NCBI RefSeq assembly: GCF_000003815.2
Contig: NC_049982.1
Location: 16,656,972-16,720,971, forward strand
Direction: 5' to 3'
Source of the DNA: Branchiostoma floridae
Lineage: Eukaryota > Chordata > Leptocardii > Amphioxiformes > Branchiostomatidae
Length of the DNA stretch: 64,000 nt
This document shows positions 28,639-39,614 of this stretch, piece by piece (position 1 is the stretch's first letter; every line of letters begins with the position of its first letter). The notes beneath the pieces were generated by a model, which was not told the origin of the DNA, made no database searches, and was given only the letters and a program-made list of their open reading frames with translations. The position numbers and the translations under genes were made by a program.

Positions 28639-28648
28639 CTTTTAGCAT
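28639..28648 (-). pseudogene. Remnant of a 24-nt exon 2, internally deleted
   Basis: On the minus strand ATGCTAAAAG lies between the expected acceptor-side AG and the donor GTACCGC. This is the 24-nt exon 2 of copy C with 14 internal bases deleted. Flanking intron sequence on both sides still aligns with copy C around 45500-45700. With the orphan exon at 28129 it marks a collapsed minus-strand gene that stood head-to-head with copy A. Confidence 0.5.
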
Positions 28649-29125
28649 CTAAAGGGAGAAATAAAACACACATATTTGAGCGGTAAGCATCATGACATGG
28701 ATCTGTATAGATGTCTGACAGCATACTTTGATCACCCGTAGATGTGCATGAATGTCCTAGATACATACTATAACTTATCTGCTCATTATATGTTTCAATA
28801 CAATATTACGACATGTAGTATTCAATGCATGTATCTTTTGGTACCGCAGTCTTTTGTGTGATCATGCATGCATAATCTTACCCCGTTGAGGCTACATGTA
28901 AATGCAGTACAAAAACAACATTGAAACAAGTGGCTGCACCCCTCTATCACATTATTTCACTAGTATATAGACAATTATTGAAATAACAGCTAAAAACCAA
29001 GTTATCACAACTTTTCCAACTATCACGTTTTCTGTCCTAAAATACTATTCAGGGCTAAATAAAGGTATTAAATAATCAAGTCTAAATAAAGGACGTACGT
29101 ACCTCGTAAGATCAAAACTCAAGAC

Positions 29126-29260
29126 GATTCGCCTTTTCAGTGAGAAAGAAGCAGCTGAGAACATTTGCATTTGACGTAATGTCACCCACACATAGCCGGT
29201 TCGAACCACCGCCCTTCCGGACCATCCCTGGAACATGTCTGTGCCACAGTCTATAAATGC
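29126..29260 (+). promoter_or_regulatory. Conserved promoter block of copy A with TATA box
   Basis: A block of about 110 bp (29126-29235) recurs upstream of copies B (35331-35442) and D (46592-46705). It contains CAGTGAGAAAG, a CAGCTG E-box, and TGACGTAA (29172-29179), which matches ATF/CREB- or C/EBP-type sites. A TATA box TATAAATG follows at 29252-29259, 83 bases before the ATG; B has the same at 35464. The upstream block is much better preserved than typical intergenic DNA here. Confidence 0.55.
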
Positions 29261-29334
29261 ACAATTGACACCTTGTCACCACTTAGCCCATCGACCAGGA
29301 CAGTACACTCCGACTGCCGAGGACCAACATCATC

Positions 29335-32300
29335 ATGAAGACTGTGGTAGCATTGGCGCTTCTCAGTCTTGTCTGTGTGGAGGGATGGCTCTTCAGTGAG
29401 GGTAAAACAATACCTTGATCTGTCTCTATCTGTGTGCTGTTGTATGCAAGGAAAGTTGGTTTATACAAGAATGAAAGACCTTGGACTACCCAAACCATTT
29501 GTAATTTGCCGTGAATTGTTTGTTATTGTTATTGCTATTGTTATTTCATTTTTTAGTCACTTGCTCGAGTACACCACCTCTCTGTCCTGTATTGTACTGA
29601 GTTGATCTCTGATAAAAAAGAGCCGTCGAACATTCACCGTAGATGTGCTTCAACATAAGTTCATCAACGTCGTAAATGTTTATGTAATTGCATCTTTCCA
29701 TGTCCAACCTTTCCTACATTCACAGAAGCCACTTCTATGCCATTCGTTTTGGTCCAGCTCTTAAAGCCGAAGAAAAATTTCAGAACATTTTAGTACCAGC
29801 AAGGAGGTTAAAAATCTCTTTTTTTAACCTCCTTGGTACCAGACATTTGATTTTCAATCCTACAGACATGGATAATGTATGTACATTTTCTGTCTTCCTT
29901 ATGACTTCTCGACATTCTCCTGTTTCCTCTACAGATGCTGAGTGGAACGACCTCAAAGGTAAAGTTACAAACGATGTTATTAACGTCGTTCGATGCTTTC
30001 ATTCAGTTATGATAAATAGATAGTCTCATTCGAGAGAAATACGAGGCTGATGATGTTACGTCGCAGTCATTGACCACTTTCCACCCTATATTGTTTCTCA
30101 TGATGCACACTCACTCTGGCGTACTATTGGGCCTCAAGCTTTAGTTCCCGCGGCCGTCACGGCTTTGTTATCGTCTCGAGCTCAGTTATCCTTGCATCTT
30201 TTGATAGCGCCCTGACAGCCATGTTGTAAAAATGACACGATGGTTTTCCTTGCCAGTGACGTGGGGCTTGAACCAGGTGTTCGGCTCGACCATATTCGAC
30301 TCCCTCCCCCGTACGGAGAGTGACGCCCTGGCGGAGGGGTGGGTCGACTTCAGTCGTGGCGCAAGTTGCGACGGTACGTATTACCTGATTATAAGAGATT
30401 ATTGGCAGGTTTTATTTTACAGCAATATGTTCCTAAATTGGATAGGACAATGTACAGTATATGATCAACTCTCATATAGTTCCACCGGATGCCATAGTAC
30501 CACCTCATGATAACAAATACATGAAATTAAAGACGTGTACCAATGCGGCACCAGTAACCCTGAGGTATATACAGTTCATATATTTAGGCCACTATAACAA
30601 TGATTATTTGGCGTGGCTGTATTATGTCATTCGATGGTTTTATGTTAATTGCTTTGCACCCATCCAAAATCTCACACTTTGTCGCATTTGTTTTTAGGAG
30701 ATTTTTACCGCGGGTCACGCTATATCAAGGACGACGACCCCGCGGTCATGCTGCTGTTCGACAAGAACGGCTACATCGCTGGTATTCAGATGGGGGTGGG
30801 TCAACCTAAAGTTTTCCAACCTAAAGTTTTCCAACAATGCCTAAACTTTCAGTCCTCAAAACAGGCGACTTAAGTCTAAACCTCATTAGGGCTTCTTTCA
30901 ATATAACTAGTACATTCACTTCACAGATTGTTTCATGGTCCTACTTAGAGATTGCGATATTCTGAAATCATTATTAAAAACTCCTACAGGTGTCTTGAAT
31001 TTGTTGTCTGAAATCCAGACATGTAGGCGAGTATTATTCAGATATCAATCCTTAAAAAATGTTTCTTTTAATATAACTCCCCCCCCCCCCATCCCCCTAG
31101 GCTGTCACAACCGACCTCCCTGCCGGCGTTCCAGCTCCCCAAATCATGAACATGTGGAACTATGATGGTAACATGTTGGTCATCACCGCCTACTTCATAG
31201 ACCCAGGTTTGTCACACATGCATGCTTTATTATAAAACTCGTATTTTTTTTAAGTGGCATAAAAGTCAGCATTTTCATTGTCTCTTAGAGAGAAAGCAGC
31301 CTGTGGTTATCTTCCGTTGTGTCAATTTGTACTGTTTCGACTTAGTTTTCTAGTCTTAAATTCCACGCCTTTTCCTACTGACAGCATCTGTCTGCACCGG
31401 CCGTTCGGACGCGGTCTTCACCCTGGAGGGTACCGGCGTGGGTTTGTACCTGCAGACCGGTACCAACCCTGAGACTGACTACGAGCTCATCCCCAGGGAC
31501 GAGGCTGATATCGGCACGACCGCCTGGACCAAGGGCGGCTGCTTCTACACCATGGGTACACTAAAATATTTGACTATAGATCTGGAAACAGACTGACAGA
31601 AAGTTGACAAAATCACTGATGATNNNNNNNNNNNNNNNNNNNNNNNNNNNNNNNNNNNNNNNNNNNNNNNNNNNNNNNNNNNNNNNNNNNNNNNNNNNNN
31701 NNNNNNNNNNNNNNNNNNNNNNNGTCGACAGAGGTTCCCGCGTATTTTCACTAAAAGCGACCCTGCCACATTGACTGAGGCCGCAAGTAATCTCCTGGGT
31801 ATATATCTATGATAAAGAGCCCCTCTTGCACGCGGACTGTGTAAAACAAAATCTTCTTCGCAAAAAGGCAATGGTGGAGCGCAATCAATGGGCACGGACA
31901 GCTGAATGCATAGAAGAAGAAATTGTGTTGTTAACCATGTCCATATGCTACCGCAGGAGCCACAATAGCAGAAACAGAAACTTGGTCAAAGAAAGTCAAC
32001 ATTCGCAAAGAAACGGGACTTGCCCGACTGGCGGGCTTACGCCATCCGATTTTCGGTCGATGACCAATAATAAAGCCTTGCCCATGCAAGCTATGATGTA
32101 GAAGAAGTCCACATTTAGGTGGAAATGTTCCTATCCAAGTCTGTCCTTTTCTCCGCAGGCCAGCACTACTGGTACGACACTAGCGTCGACATGGACTGTG
32201 ATGACTTCTTCCCAGTCTTCCTGCTGTACAACTCCGGCAGGCTGAACGGATTCGGCTGGAACATCAATGCCAACCTGGACAGCTCCCGCTACGAGAGGCC

Positions 32301-32636
32301 AGCAGCAGACTCACTGAGTGTGAGTGGTTTATGATACCCTACCTCTTTTACAGCTGATTTAGATATGGCTGTCATATAGATCTGAGACCTGGAGAGTCAA
32401 AGTGTACTTAATACTTATGGTTCTTATCTGTCTAGTTCCTTGCTTGTCAGTCTGCCATGCATTTATCACCTATCAGAAAGCACAACTAGTTTTTCCCTTC
32501 CCCTAACGAGTTGTTAATTTCTCTGCTGCAGGCGTTTTTCCAGGACACACCAGCCTGTTTCGAGCAACAGGTCCAGCGTGGCCTGTCCACCATGCATATC
32601 TACATGGACGAACATCCCAGCTTTAACTTCTGTTAG
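29335..32636 (+). CDS. Secreted six-cysteine protein, copy A
   Basis: Eight exons join in frame to 282 codons: 29335-29401, 29935-29958, 30257-30373, 30698-30795, 31101-31206, 31385-31555, 32159-32319 and 32532-32636. Exon 1 encodes a typical signal peptide (MKTVVALALLSLVCVEG). Exon 2 is only 24 nt and encodes DAEWNDLK. The mature chain has six cysteines (68, 141, 190, 208, 257 and the last residue, 282), kept in all complete copies, which suggests three disulfides in an extracellular protein. Two similar hydrophobic blocks, 84-102 (PAVMLLFDKNGYIAGIQMG) and 213-230 (PVFLLYNSGRLNGFGWNI), hint at an internal repeat. I do not recognise the family. A 100-N gap lies in intron 6 and does not touch coding sequence. 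AATAAA at 33063-33068 probably ends the transcript. Confidence 0.87.
29793..29842. mobile_element. Tiny foldback insertion in copy A intron 1
   Basis: A 36-nt hairpin (29800-29835) with arms CAAGGAGGTT and AACCTCCTTG is flanked by the 7-mer GTACCAG on both sides (29793-29799 and 29836-29842). The same intron of copy B near 35876-35890 has the uninterrupted site (TTTTAGGACCAGACATTT), and copy D also lacks the hairpin. This is direct empty-site evidence of insertion. Confidence 0.8.
31624..31723. other. Assembly gap (100 N) in copy A intron 6
   Basis: Exactly 100 N, the conventional size for a gap of unknown length. It separates exons 6 and 7 of copy A, so that intron's true length is unknown. 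Confidence 0.99.
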
Positions 32637-33269
32637 ACACAACATGACGTCCTGGAAGTATCACATCTACAACACATCTACCTGGGCTGCACACAAATAT
32701 AACTACCGTTAGTCATACTTTTCATTGAAATAACACATGCTCGCCATACAGAATACTTCAGTGTGATCTTCAAGACGATCTCCTTTCTGCAAATGTGCCT
32801 ATATCTACACATCTCCTCTCCGTACATGTGCTTATTATATACGTATCTTGAAGAGTAAAACAGGAGAACGTGACTACTTGTAAGATCGTCAACCCCAGTC
32901 TAAAACCCACGAAATAGTCCTTTGATCAACACTGCGTGTCGCCATACCTTTCGACAAAGATATGATATTTGTGTCAGAACGGCTTCTATGCCTACAGGTC
33001 AGTACATCAGCACATTATCCCACAGATCATGCGTTAGCTCTCCATGTGTTTCGTCAGAAACAAATAAAGATATTTGCCAGTGAAAGTCTGTATTTTCATT
33101 TTTGTCACGAGGACAATGGATAGATGACGTTAGGAGTGTCAAGTAACATCGAACAAGCGCAGGGAAAGAAAAAGCTACATGAAAGATATGAAAATTTGCG
33201 ACTATAACATTCAAAGGTTATCGGTCGCAGAAAATACAAACAAACAAATAGTCGTGACAGCGTGACTAC

Positions 33270-34240
33270 GTTGCATTCTTGTTTTTGGTGGTGAAAATTA
33301 GACCATGACTTGATCAGCCGGATAGAAACTCATGGTAGAGCATCTGGGCACTCCAATATCGACTGGACAATTTCCTGGCGCTCTACTTTCTGTCACAAAA
33401 GCCCGCCATGACTCTATGTCAGAAACGACGCCTTGTGACTCGATATTTCAATACACGTTGTAAGATACAATTGCAGATAAATATGTCCGCCATCATACAT
33501 TCTTGAACCTCTCTACTTTCACGAATCCGAGTTATTTCATAAAAAACACTAAACCAATATAGTATAATATCCATAAATGTCTTATACGCGCCGCCAGACG
33601 TCAGGTTGGTTCATGCTGCAGGACGGAGAATGATGCTAGCCCATGCCGGGACTGGCCTGTCACGTCCCGTTAATTACGTTTTTTTGCAACTAGACATATA
33701 TATACTAGTGATCTGTAACCATGACAAGAAGGCTGATTATGTAACCATAAAACATATTACCTCAGGAGATTATCAGAGTCAAATGTTTCATGGGAATTTC
33801 GAATCTGCGTGTGGATGAACTGGTGGGTAAATAAACGGAAGCTGTAGGCGTTAGTTCATTGTTCTCCTTTTCTTCATTATTTCCTAGAAATTTGCGGAGT
33901 ACAAATCACAATGGACTTGAATAGCAAACTAAGTACATAATGACATGTGACAACCCCTGCATGGTATACATAGGAAGATATATTAAAGACTATCTAGGCG
34001 TCATTAAGTTCTCCTATAATTGTAAAAGCCCATTCTTATCCCTTACACTCTTGTATTAGGTAGACTCGCCTTATGGAGCTGTAATTATGTACCAGTAGAT
34101 ACTTTGTACCTTGTTCAATTATTGTGAAATTAAGTTATCATTATATTAATATCCGCAATGTTGATGGCGACGTGATTAACGTACAGCCAACAGACAAATT
34201 TTTTTTTAGAACGAGACTTTCTACCTTAACCAATCGAACA
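33270..34240. other. 3' flank of copy A, shared with copies B and D
   Basis: Sequence from the poly(A) region to about 33850 aligns with the flank of B (39880-40620) and, split by an insertion, with that of D (49720-49870 then 52725-53280). The similarity ends at a shared GGCGTTAGT, which marks the edge of the duplicated unit. The remainder to 34240 is AT-rich and shows nothing I can support. Confidence 0.5.
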
Positions 34241-34267
34241 ACTTCATAGCAACGTTCGTAACTTTAC

Positions 34268-34428
34268 CTTTGAGGTCGTTCAGAAGACAGAAATGTAAAT
34301 ACATCATCCATATGTGTAGGGTCAAAAATTAAACGTCTGGTACTAAACTGTTGTAAAATCTATCTTCTAACATAACGTCAAATGCAAATGTTCTCAGCTG
34401 CATCTTTCTCACTGAAAGGGGCGAGGTA
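34268..34428 (-). pseudogene. Minus-strand promoter and partial exon 2 remnant
   Basis: Read on the minus strand, 34428-34374 reproduces the conserved promoter block (CAGTGAGAAAGATGCAGCTG and TTTGCATTTGACGTTA). It is followed by intron-1-like sequence and then GAACGACCTCAAAG with its donor GTAAAG (34281-34268), the 3' 14 nt of exon 2. Exon 1 and the 5' part of exon 2 are deleted. It is the inverted counterpart of an A/B-type gene start. Confidence 0.65.
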
Positions 34429-35015
34429 TTTTTGGGTTTCAATCTTCTTAGTCCTGAAGATAGAGATGTTACGAGTCACATCCTTTATTTGATTCAGCCA
34501 TTTGTATTGTCTTGAATGTTTAGCCACATGAACGGTGTGCGAAGCGAGGACAATAAATGCAAACTACAAGGCAAACATGATATACACACTAGGACCGACT
34601 TCTTTTTTTTACAGCGATGAGTTTGTTCTGCGTACAGTACTCAGAGAAGGTCAGTAAGTGGTCTGTGAAAGGGGGCTGCAGCAACTAAGATGGCAGCACA
34701 AGGAAGACAACACCTGAGTCGAAGGGTTGCTTTTTAGCGAAGGCACGCTTTAACCAATAGCTGACACTGGCATCTCTGGAATCTTCAATAAGAAGGTTGT
34801 GACAAGGACAAAACAACGAAGCGCAATCTTGATAACATAAAAGACTGCGGTAGCTCAAATCATACAGTCTATTACTAGTATTACAATTTTTGAAGATGGG
34901 AAGGAAAAGCCTGCGCATACGTGTTCCAGATAGGGGTAACACACGGCAGTGACCGACTGTAAGCAAACTGTCGGATCTCGGATCAAACTTCACGATCTTG
35001 GAGAATTTAAGGTAC

Positions 35016-35039
35016 CCTTTAGATTGTTCCACTCGGCAT
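35016..35039 (-). pseudogene. Orphan intact 24-nt exon 2
   Basis: On the minus strand a full 24-nt exon (encoding DAEWNNLK with its split codons) lies between an AG acceptor and a GTACC donor, in flanking sequence that aligns with copy C around its exon 2. No other exon of this gene remains nearby, so it is a stranded relic of a head-to-head partner of copy B. Confidence 0.65.
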
Positions 35040-35330
35040 CTGAAGAGAGAAATAAAATACCTGAGCGGTCAGTTGACCTGACATGGATATACATGTCTGA
35101 CAACATACTTTGATCACCCTTGTATCTGCAGGTACATGTGTTTCAATTACTAGTATCCAATGCGTGTATCTTTTGGTATCGCAGTTTTCTATGTGACAAT
35201 GATTGCATATCCATGCCCCATCGGGGCCAATACAATAAAAGCATTGAAACCAACAAGCTTAAGAGTGGCTGACCCAAATAAAATGTCCCTCATATTATTG
35301 TTATCTGTAGGACTAAGCAGATCAAAGATA

Positions 35331-35470
35331 ATTCGCCTTTTTCAGTGAGAAAGATGCAGCTGAGAACATTTGTATTTGACGTAATGTTAACCACACACAA
35401 CCGGTCCGACCCACCCATCTTCCGGACCATCCCTCGAACATCAGCACTTTGTGTCACAGAGTTTATAAAT
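35331..35470 (+). promoter_or_regulatory. Conserved promoter block of copy B with TATA box
   Basis: It aligns with the blocks upstream of A and D: CAGTGAGAAAGATGCAGCTG, then TTGACGTAATG, then a GGTCCGACCCACC-like segment. TATAAAT lies at 35464-35470, 90 bases before the ATG. Confidence 0.55.
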
Positions 35471-35553
35471 GCACAATTGACGCATTACCACCACTTCGCC
35501 CACCGACCAGGACACGACAGTACACTCCTGCTGCTTATAGGACCAACATCAGC

Positions 35554-38500
35554 ATGAAGACTGTGGTAGCATTGACGCTTCTCAGCCTTGTCTGTGTGGA
35601 AGGATGGCTCTTTAGTGAGGGTACGGCATTGTCTTGTTCTGTCTTTATTTGTGTGTATGCAAGAAAATTGTCATTAGGCTACTGTTCATACAAGAATGAA
35701 AAAGACATTAACACATTCGGCGCAGATGTATTTCTACATAAATTCAACAATATCGTAAATGTCTATGTAATTGTGTGCACTTTTCTATGTCCAACCCTTT
35801 CTACATTTACGGAAGCCACCTCTATGCCATTCGTTTTGGTCCAGTTCTTTAAGTCGAAGATAAATTTCAGAACATTTTAGGACCAGACATTTGATTTTCA
35901 ACCCTACAGACATGGATAATGTATGTACATTTTCTGCCTTCCTTATGACTTCTCGACATTCTCCTGTTTCCCCTGCAGATGCTGAGTGGAACGACCTCAA
36001 AGGTAAAGTTACAAACGATGTTATTAACGTCTTTCGATGCTTTCATTCAGTTATGATAAATAGATAGTCTCATTGGAAAGAAATTCGAGATTGTGCTTTT
36101 ACGTCGCCATCAACATTGTGGATGTACTTACCATCTGCTGTGCAGTCATCGACCACTTTCGACCCTATATTGTGTCTCATGATGCACACTCGCTCTGGCG
36201 TATTATTGGGCCTCAAGCTTTAGTTCCCGCGGCCGTCACGGCTTATTTCTTCTCTCGAGCTCAGTTTTCCTTGCATCTTTTGATAGCGCCCTGATAGCCA
36301 TGTTGTAGAAATAACACGATGGTTTTCCTTACCAGTGACATGGGGTTTGAACCAGGTGTTCAGCTCGACCGTGTTCGACTCCCTCCCCCGTACGGAGAGT
36401 GACGCCCTGGCGGAGGGGTGGGTCGACTTCAGCCATGGCGCAAGTTGCGACGGTACGTATTACCTGACTATAAGAGATTATTTGTAGGTTTTATTTTACA
36501 ATTGCAATATGTTCCTAAATTAGATAGGACAGTGATCAACTCTCATATAATTCCACCGGGTGGCATAAGACCGCCACATGATAACAAATACATGAATTTA
36601 GTGATTTAAAGACATGTACCAATGCGGCACTAGTAATCCTGAGGTATGTACACTTCAGATATTTAGGCCACTATAGCAATGTTTATTTGGCGTGGCTGTA
36701 TTATGGCATCCGATGGAATTGTGAGTCTGTGTTAATTGCTTTCCACCCATCCCAAATCTCACACTCGCATTTGTTTTTTAGGAGATTTTTACCGCGGGTC
36801 CCGCTACATCAAGGACAACGACCCCGCGGTCATGCTGCTGTTCGACAAGAACGGCTACATCGCTGGTATCCAGATGGGGGTGGGTCGACCTAAAGTTTTC
36901 CAACAATGTCTAAACTGTCAGTCCTCATAACAGAAGACTTTAGTCTAAACCTCATTAAGGGTTTCTTTTAATGTTGAATTACTCCGCAGCTTGTAAAATG
37001 CACCCTGGTACTGCTCAGCCATGGCGACATTGTCATCTGAAATCACTTCTCAAAACTCAACCTGTCTTGAATTTCCAGTCTTAAGTCCAAATACGTAATC
37101 TTATTAGAGATATAGACTCCTGAAAATTTTTGTTGTTTTTTTATAACTCTCCACAGGCCCGCAAAAACGAACTCTCTGCCAACATTCCCGCTCCCCAAAT
37201 CATGAACATGTGGAACGACGATGGTGACATGTTGGTGATCACCGCCTACTTCATAGACCCAGGTTGGTCACGCATGATGGCTTAATTTTGATTGTCTCGT
37301 AGACAGAATGCAGTCTGTGGTTGATTACCTCCATGAAAAATGGAGGTATAGTTTTGAGTGTATCTATCTGTCTGTGTGTGTGTTTGTGTTTCCGGATATT
37401 TGTGGACATCATAACTTGAGAACCTCTCGATGGACTACGATGATATTTGGTATGTGGGTAGGGTTTGGTACAAAGGTCAAGATCAATTTTAGACCCCCTG
37501 GTGTGTGACCTTGGTACTGCAGCAAAACTTCTTTTTTTTTTGTATCTTTTTACCTGGACATGCTATGGTCTTGATTTCTTGGTGGCAGATAGCTTTTGAT
37601 GTAAGGAAGAAGTGGTGTATGTTTGGGCCTCCTAGCAGCTTGCTCTGGAACTGCAGAAGCATTTTTGTCAGAATCTTCCAAGGAGCATAATAGAACGTAG
37701 GAATGATGGATTTCCATGATATTTGGTATGCAGGTACCTGTGGCAGAGATGTACACAATGAAGTGCAAATTATGCAAATTTGGACTTAATTTGCATACTT
37801 AATGAGGAAAATCTATATTTACAGTATTTTCCAATATAGGACTCAAATACATGTTACATAATAGTAGTTTGTGGCAGGCGGAAGTTAAGCAGATACTAAT
37901 CATGCAAATAAGTCCCAAATTTGCATAATTAATTCGAAAGTGTCCCAATTCTTCTTAGTACGTGTAGTAAATGATTCAACACTGTGACCTGTGTAAGTTG
38001 CTGAAAGGTGCACATAAGCAAGCATAAATGATGTAAATGTGAAAGTCATTTGCATAATCAAAATATTTCATGGAGGTATGAGGGCTTCGAACTCTTGTTT
38101 CCCCTGTGTCGATTTGTACTGTTTCAAAGTACTTTTCTAGTCTTCAATTCCTCACGTTTTCCTGCTGTCAGCATCTGTCTGCACCGGCCGTTCGGACGCA
38201 ACCTTCACCCTGGAGGGTACCGGCGTGGGTCTGTACCTGCAGACCGGTACCAACCCTGAGACCGACTACGAGCTGATCCCCAGGGACGAGGATAATCTGG
38301 CCACGACCCTCTGGACCAAGGGCGGCTGCTTCTACACCATGGGTACGCTGGGATATTTTACCATAGATCTGGAAACAGGATGACAAAAAGTTGACAAAAT
38401 CATTGATGTTGTAACTTGTGTGTTTGATGAGGCCTGGTCGTAAAGCTCAATAACAATGTGACTAAAATGTCTCTTGAAAACCTAATAGACTGGACTTGCT

Positions 38501-38977
38501 CCCTTACGCAGGCCAGCACTACTGGTACGACACTTCCGCCGACATGGACTGTGAAGACTTCTTCCCTGTCTTCCTGCTGTACAACTCCGGCAGGCTGAAC
38601 GGATTCGGCTGGAACATCAATGCCGACCTGACCAGCAACCGCTACGAGAAGCCAGCTGTAGATTCACTGAGTGTGAGTGGTTTATGATACCCTACTTCTT
38701 CTACAGCTGACCTAGATATGGCTGTCATATATGCGACCTAAAGCGTCAAAAGTGCACTAATCTGACTTATTCGTTGCAATCGCTTGTTTGTCTGTGATGC
38801 TTTTATCACCTACTAATAAGCACAACTAGCTTTGCCCCTTGATTAAATGGGTTTTAATTTTTTCTGCCGTAGATGTTCTTCCAGGACACCCCAGCCTGTT
38901 TCGTACAGCACGCCCAGCGTGGACTGACCACCCAGCACATCTACCTGGACGATTCCCCCAGCTTCAACTTCTGTTAG
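35554..38977 (+). CDS. Secreted six-cysteine protein, copy B
   Basis: Eight exons join in frame to 282 codons: 35554-35620, 35979-36002, 36336-36452, 36782-36879, 37157-37262, 38172-38342, 38512-38672 and 38873-38977. Exon lengths equal those of copy A exactly (67, 24, 117, 98, 106, 171, 161 and 105 nt) with the same phases. The signal peptide (MKTVVALTLLSLVCVEG), the six cysteines and the C-terminal SFNFC are conserved. Exons and introns are both very similar to A, so the duplication is recent. Two insertions are absent from A: an octamer-rich element in intron 5 (37327-38077) and a MITE in the 3' UTR (39139-39614). AATAAA at 39850-39855 aligns with the signal of A, so the MITE is probably carried in the mRNA. 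Confidence 0.88.
37327..38077. mobile_element. Octamer-rich inverted-repeat element in copy B intron 5
   Basis: The ends are inverted repeats (left ACCTCCATGAAAAAT, right ATATTTCATGGAGGT). Copy A intron 5 aligns on both sides but lacks the segment, which gives an empty site. The interior carries repeated ATGCAAAT/ATTTGCAT words near ATTAAT and a 'gatatttggtatgt' motif shared with 41862-42871. It is non-coding. Confidence 0.7.
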
Positions 38978-39138
38978 ACACAACAGATATCTGAAGTCCT
39001 GCGGCGTATCACGTCTACAACACATCTGTCTGGGCTGCACACAAGCATGAATTCCGTTATTAGTCATAATTTTTCTCAAAATAACACATGGTCGCCCTGC
39101 GAAATCTTCAAGACGATCTCCTCTCCGTACATGTGCTT

Positions 39139-39614
39139 ATATATGTCACAGGAGAGATGTCGATCCAGTAGGATCGTCGATTCTCCTATGAGAGATCTCG
39201 ATCGGAGCTGGTCCTAGGGCCAACTCTGATCGGGGTCTCTCCTAGGAGAACCGACGATTCTACTAGTATAGATTGCGATCGGGGTCTCTCCTAGGGCCAA
39301 CTCCGATCCAAACTCAAATGATGCTAAGATATTGGAAACAGACTGCGATCGGGATCTCTCCTAGGAGAATCGGCGATTCTACTAGGAGAGACCCCGATCG
39401 GAGTTGGGACCAGCTCCGATCCAAACTCAAATGATACTAAGATATAGGAAACAGCAATCCTTTTTTTGATAAACAATGATTTTATTTAGTATTAATGCAA
39501 ACCTACTAATTAACTCATTAACAGCTACACACAAGCCTACTTGTGTCTACAATGTTCACTTAAGACTACCACAATAGGGTCGCTTCAGATCGACATCTCT
39601 CCTGTGACATATAT
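39139..39614. mobile_element. 476-bp MITE in the 3' UTR of copy B
   Basis: The ends are perfect 27-bp inverted repeats whose first 20 bases are ATATATGTCACAGGAGAGAT; the outermost ATATAT may be target duplication. The 3' UTR of copy A continues straight through this point (TGCTTATTATATACG), which is the empty site. The left two-thirds contains many short inverted subrepeats built on TCTCCTAGGAGA and GATCGGAGTTGG, so the RNA would fold extensively. It has no coding capacity. Confidence 0.85.
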
